From NCBI GenBank assembly GCA_963989385.1, contig OZ022501.1:81700979-81764978 (forward strand): a stretch of 64,000 nucleotides of DNA. Reading direction: 5' to 3'. This stretch comes from Ctena decussata (lineage: Eukaryota > Mollusca > Bivalvia > Lucinida > Lucinidae). The position numbers were made by a program, and so were the translations under genes. The notes under the pieces were generated by a model that made no database searches, was not told the DNA's origin, and saw nothing but the letters and a program-made list of their open reading frames with translations. How positions within the stretch are numbered: the stretch's first letter is position 1; every line of letters begins with the position of its first letter. Shown here in pieces: positions 11,308 to 22,349 of this stretch.

Positions 11308-11994
11308 TATGTGATATCATGTCACTGTATAACTACGCTTGTGCGAATGTTATGAAGGGATGCCTAAATGAAGCGATCTCTGAAGATGATTGGCTAAATA
11401 CTGACATCAGCTATGATGTCAGAGTGCCTATGTGAGCGTTGGATTGATTAAATGATGTGACCAACTTAGGTCACAATGCATTCACGACGTCAACAAGTTC
11501 GGACAAAACTGCTTTTGCTTTCATTTGTTTGACACTCTTTATGCCCTCAATTCTTTGAATGATGCATGATAAATAGAAAACCATAATTGTGCCATTTGAT
11601 ATCAAGTTTATCAGGCTAAACCAGAAACGCATCGGAATGACTTGGCAAGCCTCGCTATTCCTACGCTGTTTCTGGTTTTGCCTTATGAACTTGATATCAA
11701 ACAACACTAACATGGTATTCCCTATAAGACAGAATATTTTCTGTTGCCTCTTGAAAACATCTTGTTAAATGTTAAGCCTCATCTGAACTGTCTCCACCAT
11801 CCAAAATGCCTTGTTGGGCAGTTAGGATGGGAACAAACAACACAATTTAATTGAATTGAATTATGTCATTAATACAATAAACCTTCCTAACGTTAGGAAG
11901 GGTTATTGTATTAATGATTACTATTCTTTCTCCCTTTGGATAATTATTTACAGATGTAAACACAATTATGTTCATGCCAAACACTTGCTCTTAC
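11308..11994. other. Spacer with two perfect or near-perfect palindromes
   Basis: An inverted repeat at 11595-11701 starts TTTGATATCAAGTT and has arms of about 37 bp with four or five differences, so it is probably a small MITE. A second palindrome at 11868-11914 is centred on AACGTT, with arms ATTAATACAATAAACCTTCC and one mismatch. A minus-strand frame over 11471-11713 overlaps the first palindrome and is not treated as a gene. Confidence 0.55.
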
Positions 11995-12209
11995 GGTAAA
12001 ACTGAGACAATGAAATTACCATCATTACTGTACACCTGGTAACCCTCAATCACCATAGGAGTTTTCTTCCCAGTGTTGGTAGTATCTGCCATTGCTAACT
12101 TTCCGGAGCTGTTATCACTGGTAATCTCCCCTGAGCAGCAACTATTGTTGGGTTGGTCTCTGTCTGTACAACTAGCCTTGCCTTCTATACTTGGCGCTTC
12201 ACTTGGTAT
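11995..12209 (-). CDS. Putative internal coding exon of a host gene (function unknown)
   Basis: The minus strand has an acceptor TTTCGTTTCAG directly before 12209, an open frame of 71 codons plus two bases, and a donor-like CC/GTAAGAG at 11995/11994. The frame begins IPSEAPSIEGKASCTD, has a serine/asparagine-rich middle (NNSCCSGEITSDNSSGK) and ends VIEGYQVYSNDGNFIVSVL. It starts in phase 0, which is exactly what exon 19383-19582 would need. Read through without splicing, it would stop at the TAA formed inside the GTAAGA. Composition differs from the surrounding repeats and no transposon signature overlaps it. The function is unknown. The pairing with the 19.4 kb exon is inferred from phase and orientation; other exons may lie between. 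Confidence 0.55.
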
Positions 12210-12361
12210 CTGAAACGAAATTCAAAGATTGGACTCCAAAACCTTATTAAGATGGCACCAGATAAAGTGAGTATTTTATTTCTCAACAAAAACAGATGTT
12301 GTGACTCCTGGTTATAACGGCCTTGGCTCTGGTTCTATACGCAGAACTTATATTTTCATGG

Positions 12362-12595
12362 TTGGTTGGTTGTTTTGGGTTTAACAGCCCTTTGAGACAG
12401 TATTTCAGTCTATATCCAGCTGTCTCCCAGAGACAGGGAGAAAGAAAAGAGAACTGATAAGACGAAAAAAAATCCAACAAACCCCACCCACACCTACTGC
12501 AAGCACAGTAGGCCCTTGCCAAACTTCTATCCAAATAAGTAGGACGCCCTGGCACTGGAAGCTATAACCAGCACCATCGTCCGACCACCATCCCC
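12362..12595 (-). mobile_element. SINE-like retroposon, family A, with 12-bp TSD
   Basis: ATATTTTCATGG flanks the element at 12350-12361 and 12596-12607. The body, read on +, has (GGTT)n, GTTTTGGGTTTAACAGCCC, CAGTATTTCAGTCTATATC, a purine-rich GAGAAAG stretch and CACTGCAAGCACAGTAGG-like sequence. Copies occur at 22350-24550 (split) and 28337-28580 (opposite orientation). The (GGTT)/(GATT) end corresponds to a SINE 3' tail, which puts the element on the minus strand. A clear tRNA head was not recognised. Frames across it are conserved between copies only because the repeat is. Confidence 0.82.
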
Positions 12596-12607
12596 ATATT
12601 TTCATGG

Positions 12608-13796
12608 AAATTCCGTGGAAAATATTTCAAAATTATCACAAAATACATCTCTTGTATGGGGCTTTAATAACTGTTACAAAACTCAGTACTGACACAATTT
12701 AACAACTGGAGCAAGACAAGTATTCTGTAACACTTTCACCTGCTGCGTAGAACCATGTGAGTAACATGTAAACGTATAAGTTCATGTAGGTCAATTAAAC
12801 AATATACAGTTAGTCTATGTACACTTGTTTCTTGGGTTTTTTACAGTAAATAGAGCACACCGTACAACGGGCTGAAGTGATGCCAGATGCCTACAGAGAT
12901 AACAGATGTGCGAAATCGAAAGTAGGATTTCAGCAGGCGAGATAAAATTGCTGGTAAAAACAGATGATAAAATCCTGGAAGAGTTTAGCCTCATTTGGAA
13001 GTTGCTCAGTGCCTGTAGATTCTACAGTACCAGTCTGGGTGGCTTTCTTACACAGATAAGGCTATGGCAGGGCTTGAAAGGGGAACATTTTCAGAAAAAA
13101 AACACAAAGTCTGCATTTCGGCTCCCATTAAACGAATCTGTGATAGTGCCCAATCTGTTTGCTTGCGTACAATAAAACCTCAGTTAATTAGCAATATTTC
13201 TGCCAACTTCTGATGCACAGTTTAGTTTTATGCTGAAAATACACACTTTCAAAGAGAGTGCGTAGCGAAAAAATGGCTGCCAATGTAAACAGATGCAATT
13301 TTAGGTGGATAGTTGGGATGACAGATCGGTTTGTATGGAAATGGCTGACATTGATGGCAGGTATCAATATATAAGTATGTGTCTTTAAACTAATTATGAC
13401 TGTGACTTTGGCGTGAAATCATGAAGAATGATGCATGCTTGTCAACTAGAATGCATATTGTTGCATTTAATAGCTTTACATCTCTCAGTAAATTTTGTTT
13501 AATAACCTTCCATGCTGGTTTAAGTTAACCCCGAGGTTACATTTTGTATGGATTAAACTCGAGGTTAGCTTAAACTTGCTTTGAGCAGTCGGACCACGCT
13601 GTTTAAACCCTATCTGGTTATTTATGGTCGAAATGACTATTGCTGTTGATTGTGTTTTTCCAAGACAACTTTGTTTTGCCTGTCTTCACTACATAACATG
13701 GCAAAATGTTCTTTATTTTCATGTTTGTCTAGTTTGTGTATGCATCTCCTAATATAAAAATAATCTGGCATGTGGTTAAAGAGATATGGACAATCT
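12608..13796. other. Intron-like spacer of the putative minus-strand gene
   Basis: It lies between the two putative host exons. A small inverted motif at about 13520-13580 (GTTTAAGTTAACC against GGTTAGCTTAAAC) is visible. The plus-strand frame at 12906-13175 has no recognisable motif or splice context and is not called. Confidence 0.4.
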
Positions 13797-15556
13797 AACC
13801 AGAGGACCATTGGTCCTGTAGCTCACCTGAGTCCATTCATCCTCAGCACTCTAGGGTAAGTGACACTCAGGTAAATTGTATAATATTGTCTAATTTCAAA
13901 TGTGCCTGAGATTTTATGCTCATCTGCATTTTCATAGCAGAGTGCTTAATAGCAAAAAATATTGCGAGTTTTCAGCTTTTCCCATTCAAAAGCCTTACAG
14001 ACAAAGTTTGACCTTGCAATAAAATACAAAGGTCAATCGGAGGTCATCATTTATACACATTTTGTAGTACTTTAGTCCAAGATGCTATGTACCAAGTCTC
14101 ATAGCAATCAGCCCTGTGGTTCTAGGGAAGATTTTTTCACATTTTTGCCATATAAGGGCATGGTGGCCATTTGATCATGTGACCTGGACCAAACTCCCTC
14201 TTTGCCTGAAGGCTGCATATGAAATTTAATTGAATTTGGCTCAGTAGTTTCAGAAGAAGTCCTTTGAAAATGTTGACACACAATGAAAAGTGACCTTAGG
14301 CCAAGGTAGCTAAATGATTTGACCTCTATAATTCTTAAGGGTTGAAGCTGACTGCATTTCCATATCACAGGGCACTATAGCAACAAAAAATGCAATTTTT
14401 CAGATTCTCCCATTCAAAAGCATAAGGGTAAAGGGACCAAATTTGACCTTGCTGTAAAATAGGTCAAGGTCAACCCAAGGTCATCATTTATATAAATTTT
14501 GTAGTACTAGAGTCCAAGATGCTGCATACCAAGTTTCAAGGCAATCAGCCCAGTGGTTCTGGAGATTTTTAAGGTTTTTACCATATATGGGCATGGTGGC
14601 CATCTTGGTCATGTGACCTGGACCAAATATATAAACTTTCGTTACCCTTTTGCCTGAAGGCTACGTATGAAATTTAATTGACATTGGCCTAGTAGTTTCT
14701 AAGGAGAAGTCTTTTGAAAACGTTGACACACAATGGACAAGTGACCTTTAGCCTAGGCCACTAAATGACCTTGACCTCTAGAATTCTTGCGGGGTTGAAG
14801 TTGACTATATTTCAATATCACAGAGCACTATAGTCTATAGCAACAGAAAAATGCATGTTTTCATCTTTTCCCATTCAAAAGCCTAATGGACAAATTTTGA
14901 CCTTGCCATAAAATATGTCAAGGTCAATCCAAGGTCATCATTTATATATACTTTGTAGTACTAGAGTCCAAGATGCTACTTACCAAGTTTCAAGGCAATC
15001 GGCCCAGTGGTTCTGGAGAAAAAGAGTTTTAAAGGTTTTTACTATATAGTCCAGTCAAATTGTGGGAGAACCTAAAACAAATTGCAACAAAAGGTTTCTT
15101 TGCAGTTATAAGCTCCTAAGACCTACATTTTTAACATACTAAAGTAGGACAAAATCGGAGAATGCGAATTTTGATTTTATTCATATGTCTTGTTTTCGAA
15201 GGTTTTAAACCACTGATTAGCTACTTTTGGTCGGAAAGCCACTTCTAAACATCATTTCTAGACAAGTTAAATCCATAGAATTCATTGATAAAGCAGTGAT
15301 ATACTGTTGTTTAGCTTTTGTCTACCATTAAATTTGCTGAGTATGCATAACCGGTCGATTATATAGTATATTGCTATTGGTTTACCCCACCCACCAGTGC
15401 AAATTTTGCTTTTACCATAACCCCTATTCAGATAGACAATATGGATGGTAATGAAAATAGTAAACAGAATCAATGTTTTTAAATGAAGACTGTGACAGGA
15501 CAATAGAAGAAAACACCTTGATGTAACTCCTATTTATCAAATGATGGGACATCTGA

Positions 15557-15787
15557 GAGTGTTGTTTTGTTGCTTCACGTCCATAGTAACGACCATGGTC
15601 ATGTCGGGACGGTCAGTTAACCTTACGACAATATTCTTAGGCCGGCTTAGACATCCTATGCGGTGAAGCAGTATTAAGTGCACATACTTTCGCCAGTAAC
15701 TGACAACTGTCCTTCTTGAATCAGCGGAAGGAGAAACGAAAGTAAGTAGCTGGACCGGGTATCGAACACAGGACCTCTGGCTCTACC
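15557..15787 (-). mobile_element. tRNA-derived SINE, family S, head-truncated
   Basis: ACGTCCATAGTAACGACCATGGTCATGTCGGG and the later AGTGCACATACTTTCGCC, CAACTG(T)CCTTCTTGAATCAG and GGACCGGGTATCGAA blocks match the copies at 9566, 24607 and 41214. The distal tRNA-like head beyond the B box is lost and no target duplication was found. Confidence 0.78.
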
Positions 15788-15989
15788 TCCTTTCCGCCTA
15801 ACAACCAACCTCCCCACCCCGCCCACTCCTCTGGTTAGCTCGCCTGAACAACCTTCAGGAAGAGCTATTGTTGTCACCCCGGTGTCGGCCTCAGCGTCTG
15901 CATCCGTGTCCATGCCCACCTTTTGGGTGATATAGGTTATATTAAAACACCCATATTATGTTAAAATATGGGATGTTCTTTAAGGTTTT

Positions 15990-17640
15990 ATCCCATCTGT
16001 CAAGGTGAGCTTATTGTATAGCCTTGGTCCGTTGTAAGTCGTCGTCTTCCACACTTTAAAACCAACTCAACCATCTGCCCAATCTTGATCAAATTTTATG
16101 TGTAGCATTATTGGGGTTGGGACTGACTGCATAAGGTTAAAGGGCAGATCAGATTGGAACTCTGGTTGCCATGGCAACATAAAGCTCCCATAGACTTATA
16201 ATGGGAAAAACTTTAAAATCTTTTTCTTTGAAACCATGATGCCCAGAGCTTATATATTTAGTATTTAGCAATGTTTTGTGGTCCCTACATCACTCCTGCC
16301 AATCCATCCCCTGGGGTCCAAAATGGCCCCACCCTAGGGGTCCACTGCTTTATATAGGGCTATATAGCTAAAGAACCTTAAAAACATTTCCAATATGAAA
16401 CCACGAGGTCCAGAGCTTACATATTTAGTATGCTGCAATGGTTAGTGGTCACGTACATAAATCCTGTCAACCATGCCTCTAGGATCCAAATTTGCCACCC
16501 TCAGGGGTCATTAGCTCCCACAGAGTTATGACGAGAAAAACTTAAAAAATCTTCTTTTTTGAAACCATGAGGCCCAGAGCTGATATATTTAGCATGTATC
16601 AGTGTTTAGTGGTCCCCTACATAAATCCTGCCAACTATGCCTCTGGGGTCCAAACTGGCCCCATCCCATGGGGGTATTTGTTTATATAGGGCTACATAGC
16701 TAAATAACCTTCAAAATTTTTCCTCTCTGAAACCATGTGGCACAGAGCTTACATATTTAGTATGTAGCAATAGTTAGGGGTCACCTACACAAATCTCGCC
16801 AATCATTCCCCTAGGGTCCAAATTGGCAACGCCCCAAGGGCATTAGCTCCCATAGTCTTATGAAGTGAAAAACTTAAAAAAATCTTCACTGAAACCCTGA
16901 GGCCCAGACCTTAATCATTTAGTATGTAGCTATGTTTAGTGGTCCCCTGCATAAATCCTGTCAACCATGCCCATGTGGTCCAAACTGGCCCCACCCCAGG
17001 GTTCATTTGTTAATATAGGGCTATATAGCTGAGAACCTTCAAAAATCTTTTCTCTGAAACCATGAGGCCCAGAGCTTACATATTATTTAGTATGTAGCAA
17101 TGGTTAGCAATGGTTAGTGGTCACGTACATAAATCCTGCCAACCATGCCCCTGGGATCCAAATTCCAAATTGCACCCCCCTCCAGGGATCAAGCATTGGC
17201 TCCCATAGACTTATAATGGAAAAAAACTTGAAAAAAATTCTTCTCTGAAACCATGAGACCCAGAGCTTATATATTTACTTAGTATGTAACAATGTTTAGT
17301 GTCCCATAACTCCTGCCAACCAAGCCCCTGGGGTCCAAACTGGCCCCACCCCAGGGGGTCATTTGTTTATATAGAGCTATATCGCTAAAGAACCTTCAAA
17401 AATCTTCTTCTCTGATACCATAAGTATTTAGCAATGGTTAGTTGTCACATACATAAATCCTGCCAACCATGCCTTGGGTCCAAATTGGCCACGCCCCAGG
17501 GGTCATTAGCTCCCACAGACTTATAATGGGATAAAATCTTTAAAAACATCTTCCCTGAAACCATGAGGCCCAGACCTTACATATTTAGTACGTAGCAATG
17601 TTTAGTGGTCCCCTTCATAAATCCTGCTTAGGAGATTTCC
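15990..17640 (-). repeat. HINE-like array of about 160-bp tandem units
   Basis: About ten units of roughly 155-175 bp repeat AAACCATGAGGCCCAGAGC, TATTTAGTATGTAGCAATG, GTGGTC(C/A)C(C/G)TACATAAATCCTGCC and GGGGTCCAAA(C/T)TGGCC. Alternating units differ (TATATAGGGCTATATAGC against TAGCTCCCATAGACTTATA), so the real period may be a dimer of about 330 bp. AAGGTGAGCTTATTGTATAG at about 16001 looks like a degraded GCTCACC terminus in reverse orientation, next to a GTCGTCGTC remnant. Confidence 0.65.
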
Positions 17641-18427
17641 AAAGACTATTCATAAGTATGTTGCACTGTTTGTATTATTGTGCATGCAGTATTCTGCTCT
17701 TTGTGCCTTTGTTTCGGGCTTCTCATGCCTTCAGAGATCAGTATTCTAAATTGAAGCATGTTTATTCTAAGCTAAGTCATCAGTATGACATATTTCTTGT
17801 TGCAGTTCAGTTACTGACCTTCAAAAATTCACTTCAGATTTTAAGGCAGAATAAAGTGGGTGGGGTAATTTATACCATTTTAAGACCTAGATGGCTTTAC
17901 ATTCAACAACAAACTGTGTCAAATTCAATCTTAAGCTTCTAGATTTAATGCTGGCAGAGGCAGAATAGGTTCTTAGAAATAAAACTCACAGCAATAATGA
18001 TATGTCATATAAAACATTACAAATAATTGGTTTATTTAAGATGCAAAAAGGCACATGTAAAAATGCAGAAAAAAAAAATATTTTGCATTATCCGATTTTA
18101 TCCTACTTTTAATATGTCACATGTGAAAGTTAGTCCTCAACAAAAATGCAAAAAAAGCTTTTGTTGCAATTTGTTTTGGGTTTAGGGAAAAAATCGCCAG
18201 TTTGCCTGGACTATATATGGGCATGGTGGCCGCCTTGGTCATGTGACCTGGACCAAATATAAAAACTTTCATTCCCACATCCTGTACAGGCTCCATATGA
18301 AACTTGGCTTCAATCGGCCCAGTGGTTTCTGAGAAGAAGCTGTTAAAAGAGTGTGGACGATGACAACAACCAAGGAGGCCTGCCTAAACTATAAACTCAC
18401 CTTTGAGCTTTTGGCTCAGGTAAGCTT

Positions 18428-19141
18428 AAAAGGTTTAACGCAAAACTTTGACGTATAAGGTTAACTAACAGGATGACCAAACGAAGGAAAGAACAGAAGA
18501 ACGGACAAAGGAAACGACAACCCTGACATACTTCGTATGTCGGGGGTATAATGAACATTATTTCAAATATGAAATCACATTAATGACATGGTTGTGTCAA
18601 TGACTTTACCTCAAAACATGTATGCGCCAAAATGTTTATACATGTGTGATAATATGATTTTTATGACACAACTTTGAATAACAGCGACATCATATGATGA
18701 AAGTCTCTATACTTGTAAAAATCTGTGCTAAACTGGATTCTACATTGCTTGATGAAACTGGCGTTCTCATTGCTTTCTTGTGACAATGTTCTTCAACAGT
18801 CTGTATCTCATTGTGTTTAGGGTATATATCAAACTCCTACAGTTAGTTAAAATTAAGTCCTGATGGAAGTTCTGCTACTCCTTTCAATTATATGTAATTT
18901 TAGCCAGATAGGCACAACCCAGATTTAATGTCATTTTTATCCACATCTTCAAATGCACGAAAGCCTTGACTGAATGCTATCATGAACTCACGGGAAATAT
19001 CAACAACACGTCTTGAGCCCACACCATGTTCAGACTCTTACAGTACAGGAGAAACTAAGCTGAAGTCTCTTTATCGTCTTTGCACAGCAAGCAAGTTGGC
19101 TTTACTTTCTTCTGATTGAACACTGAATGATTTGACTTCAG
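18428..19141. other. Intron-like spacer
   Basis: No terminal repeats, tandem units or splice-bounded open frames are visible between the HINE end and the MITE at 19142. Confidence 0.4.
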
Positions 19142-19377
19142 TGAGCCACGACATGAGAAAACCAACATAAGGGTTGTGCGCCCAGCACAGACTCACATCA
19201 GCCTGGGCATCGCCCAGTCTGATCAGACTCTTAGCTGTCCGCATGAAGGTAGCCTAGACCCTTAGATACCCTTTAAGGGCTTAGCGAAGAGTCTGATTGG
19301 ACTGGGGGGTGTCCAGGCTTATCGGAGTCTGTGCTGGGCGCACAGCTACTTTGTTGGTTTTCTCGTGTCACAGCTCA
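19142..19377. mobile_element. Palindromic MITE, TGAGCC...GGCTCA family, copy D
   Basis: The ends are TGAGCCACGACATGAG and CTCGTGTCACAGCTCA. It abuts the splice donor of the putative host exon at 19383, with only four bases of intron (19379-19382 on the minus strand) outside the element. Confidence 0.83.
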
Positions 19378-19382
19378 ATTAC

Positions 19383-19582
19383 CTTCCAACAAGTAGGAAT
19401 CAGCCCACAATTATCTCTGGATGTTTGTTTCAACAGGTAATGCTCTTCCTTTGGTGGACCTGATTCATCAGCTGGCTGTGCAGAGGGCAGAGAGACACCT
19501 TTATTCCATGGTGTACGACCCTTCTTAAACTGTGTTCTTCTTTTCTTTCGATCGCCTTTCATAGTTGTTGATGATATTGCAA
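19383..19582 (-). CDS. Putative 5' coding exon with KKGRTPWNKG motif
   Basis: On the minus strand a pyrimidine-rich acceptor (TTTTCCCCCATTCTTCTAG) ends at 19583. Twenty bases later an ATG at 19562-19560 opens 60 codons that run to a donor AAG/GTAATT at 19383/19382. The product starts MKGDRKKRRTQFKKGRTPWNKG, so it is strongly basic at the N-terminus, then SLPSAQPADESGPPKEEHYL and a cysteine-containing end NCGLIPTCWK. A basic stretch followed by FKKGxxPWNKG recalls the N-termini of some invertebrate transposase-related proteins, but I cannot name the family safely. The phase-0 end fits exon 11995-12209 downstream. A nuclear role is plausible from the charge; this is inference. Confidence 0.6.
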
Positions 19583-20094
19583 CTAGAAGAATGGGGGAAA
19601 ATTGGACTTTTGAACTATTTATACCTTTCTTGAGTGCTGTCAACTTCTTAGAGATATGTAATTCTCCATCTGACAATATATAAGTAGTCATGGCACTTTA
19701 TCCTGCCACAGATGACATTCTTGTGTATACCTGTATGCAGGTGTGTTCGTGTATTCTGTTGACACTTCAGTGACACGTTACTGGCACTAGTGACAGTTGC
19801 TTGCTTCTGAATCTCAAGGCTGATAAACACAGGACTTGAAGTGCCTCTCATCTTCTTTAACATTGGTATGGAAGCTATGAGGGCTACAATTCAGTTTGTA
19901 GTTTTAGGATTCATTTTCATTTTCAAATTTTAATTCTAGAATTTAATTTTTTTTAAATTCTTTAAAGTGTGACTTAATTTTACTATATATAAACATGCAA
20001 GAATTATTTTTTTCTCATTTATTTTGGTACAGATAGATAGAAAGGTTCCTAATGACTTAGGAAAAGTTTATTTCATGAAAAATTTCAACAAATA
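19583..20094. other. Unannotated sequence upstream of the putative exon
   Basis: If the gene model is right this is an intron or 5' flank. A minus frame at 19648-19863 continues in another frame and has no recognisable motif. Confidence 0.35.
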
Positions 20095-22086
20095 AGGAAG
20101 TTGTAGCCAAAAAAACACCAAACTTTTAGTCAAAATGTGGTGTCTGACAAGGTGCGGAAATAGGACTTCTCAGCTTCCAGAGTGAAGCAGCTCAGAAGTT
20201 GAGAAATCCCAAAGTCAAACAAGGGAGATATTTCATTAACTCTTGGTCACAATATTTTCCCTTGACAATATACACATCACCATAAAGTTTTGTTGAAATA
20301 TTTCCAACGGTTAAGGAGTTACAGAGTAAAACGGAAATTGATGCAAGGGCAGATAATATAGGAAGTAAGTAAGCCAGAGTTGTGGTTCTTGCTCGGATAT
20401 ATTGCCCCATTAATATACACATTCCTACAAAGTTTCATTAAAATATTTCAAAGGGTTAAGGAGTTATGGGGAAATGGGTTAGGCTAAAAAAAACTAATCA
20501 AAGGGAGGTTACTCTAACATTAAGTAAGGGGGAACAACCATTCTTATATGTGACACACCCTCTTGTGATCATGCACATTGCTATAAAGTTGCACATTGCT
20601 ATAAAGTTTCCTTAACCCTTTCGCTGCCAAATATATAGTGAACAGTTCCCCTCAGTGCCAATATTTTTTTCATATTTTGCTATCACAGGGTTCAGCTATT
20701 AAATCATATATTTCCCATGAATTAAAGATGGTATGAAGCTCAACTTGGAGCACAACCAGTTTTATTGTTTTCCAACAGTTTGCAATAATATTATTTCTAA
20801 TTTCTTGAATTTTACGGCCTATTTAACAAATAATAAGTGATCAGGAGCAGATATATCATGTATTCCAGAGGATACAACCATATTTTTCTAAAGAATACAA
20901 CTTTGAAAAATAGCAATTTTATTACAAACTCTATTGAAACATTGTATTTAAAGCTCTCCATGTCTCAGAAACTGATTTCTCAACAGGAGGCATTGTTCTT
21001 GGGTCATGTCTATATTCTAGCACCCGTTACATTAAAAAGTCACAAAATGCGTGCTTGAAATAGCATTTCAAGTGCCTCCTTTTACAGTTTTCTAACATAT
21101 TTGAACCTCAACACATATTTTGTATGATGCTAAGATACTATGGCAATGTGTATAAAATTGTCAATGTACTCATTTCAGTCCAACAGTTTCATACAAAGGT
21201 GCTACTTTTCCCCACCCCCCAGAAAGCAGTGCCAAGTACAGAAATTCAGATGTGGGCCAAAATGTCATGATACCTCAGCATATATTACGCTGGAGTCAAC
21301 AAAACTTTGTAAAAAATAGTTTATTTCCTCACATTATCCATAGCCTTCAGTGCTATTTAACCATATATCTTCAACATCTGCTCCCTTAGGCAACCAAGAT
21401 TTAGCTCCAGACGCCATTTTGAATGGCAAAAACACAGCATTTCCCTTTTTGAAAAAAACGTTTTCACTGTCAATCTACTTTTGTTTTTGTTCATTGTTTG
21501 GTGTGTTTACACACCACATATGACCTTTGGATTGATTTCCAGTGTTTTGTGAATTTCACCACATTGTGAAACTTACTTATGATTGGTTAAAAACAAGAAC
21601 TAGCTTTGTCGACGCAAGTCGCCTATGGCAGTCGGCCAGGTAGTCGACTCAAGTCGCCTACGGCAGCGAAAGGGTTAAGATATTCCTAATGGTTACTCAG
21701 TAATTGAATGCACAAGATTAGTATACACAAAAATAGCCTATAAAATCTATTCAAAGGGATGTGACTCCAAAATGAAGAAAGGGAGAGCAACCATTCTTAT
21801 ATGCCACATATCATCAGACCCTCATACACATTGCTCTGAAGTTTCATCAAGAACCCAAATGGTTATCTAGTTATGGCGCACACAAGACTAGTAGGGTAAA
21901 AAATTAATCAAAGGGGCATAACTTGGAAACTAAGAAAAGGGGAGCAACCATTACTATATTCGAAAATTTGCCCCATCCTGATATATATGCCTACAAAATT
22001 TCATGAAGATATCTCAAACGGTTTCTGAGATATGGTGCACACAAGAATGTTGACGGACAGACAGACAGCGCCATGCCATAATACTT
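20095..22086 (+). mobile_element. HINE-like tandem-repeat element split by a piggyBac-type element
   Basis: Repeated clauses of the type AGTTTCAT(T)AA(A)ATATTTCAAA(G/C)GGTT, AGTTATGG, AATCAAAGGGA and GAGCAACCATTCTTATATG occur from about 20215 to 22040, with a period of about 170-190 bp. The 3' end has TTGACGGACAGACAGACAG (about 22051-22069), a degenerate version of the usual ACGG tract. The termini were not resolved. The unit is cut at 20612 and resumes at 21679. Confidence 0.55.
20616..21674. mobile_element. piggyBac-type non-autonomous element with TTAA target
   Basis: CCCTTTCGCTGCC at the left end is exactly complementary to GGCAGCGAAAGGG at the right end. TTAA lies directly outside both (20612-20615 and 21675-21678). 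TTAA duplication with CCC-starting TIRs is diagnostic of piggyBac elements. The right subterminal region repeats AAGTCGCCTA(T/C)GGCAG twice (about 21618 and 21652). The 1,059-bp body holds no DDD transposase; the 73-codon frame at 20837 has no recognised motif. It interrupts a HINE-type tandem unit. Confidence 0.92.
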
Positions 22087-22349
22087 GAAAAAACGGGCTT
22101 ATAAAAAGGTGTAGAAATAAATTAAAAGGCATAGTTTTGAATTTTAATGCCAAATGAGGGTCTGATAGGAATCAATCCACAATTATTTCCCTTGACTGGT
22201 TGAACACTTTCAGGATATACTTTCGCACAAATAGTTCCCTGGTTCATTTGCTTCTAAGAAGGCTAGTTTGACTGAATATCCTGCTTGCTATAGCGAACTG
22301 AAACAAGAGGTCCATGATGGAACTAAATCGCTCACCTGAGTTATGATGA

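Larger units (their letters stand above)
15047..18213. mobile_element. 3.17-kb TA-flanked TIR element carrying a SINE and another HINE
   Basis: The left end is TAGTCCAGTCAAATTG and the complement of the right end is TAGTCCAGGCAAACTGG. Homology continues inward over more than 100 bp through CAAATTGCAACAAAAG and AGTAGGA(C/T)AAAATCGGA. TA precedes and follows it. TA targeting and long TIRs suggest the Tc1/mariner group; no transposase was found. The plus-strand frame at 17598-17942 (114 codons) lacks recognisable motifs. The cargo is a tRNA-type SINE remnant and a 160-bp-repeat array, so the element has itself been a target for later insertions. Confidence 0.75.
13797..18427 (+). mobile_element. 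Pearl/Helentron-like element with roughly 440-bp units, split by a 3.2-kb TIR element
   Basis: The leader CCAGAGGACCATTGGTCC TGTAGCTCACCTGAG is followed by units of about 440 bp. Each has AAGGTCAA(C/T)CCAAGGTCATCATTTA, GTAGTACTAGAGTCCAAGATG, a TATATGGGCATGGTGGCCA block and GTTGACACACAATG. The terminal hairpin is degraded to CTCACCTTTGAGC / GGCTCAGGTAAGC at about 18397-18427. The element at 15047-18213 lies inside; removing it and one TA restores the conserved TTTTACTATATATGGGCATGG unit. The same family recurs, truncated, at 54.7 kb. Confidence 0.72.

Noticed and set aside
17598..17942. 114-codon plus-strand frame
   Set aside because: It lies inside the 3.2-kb TIR element, overlaps the end of the 160-bp array, and shows no domain or splice context.
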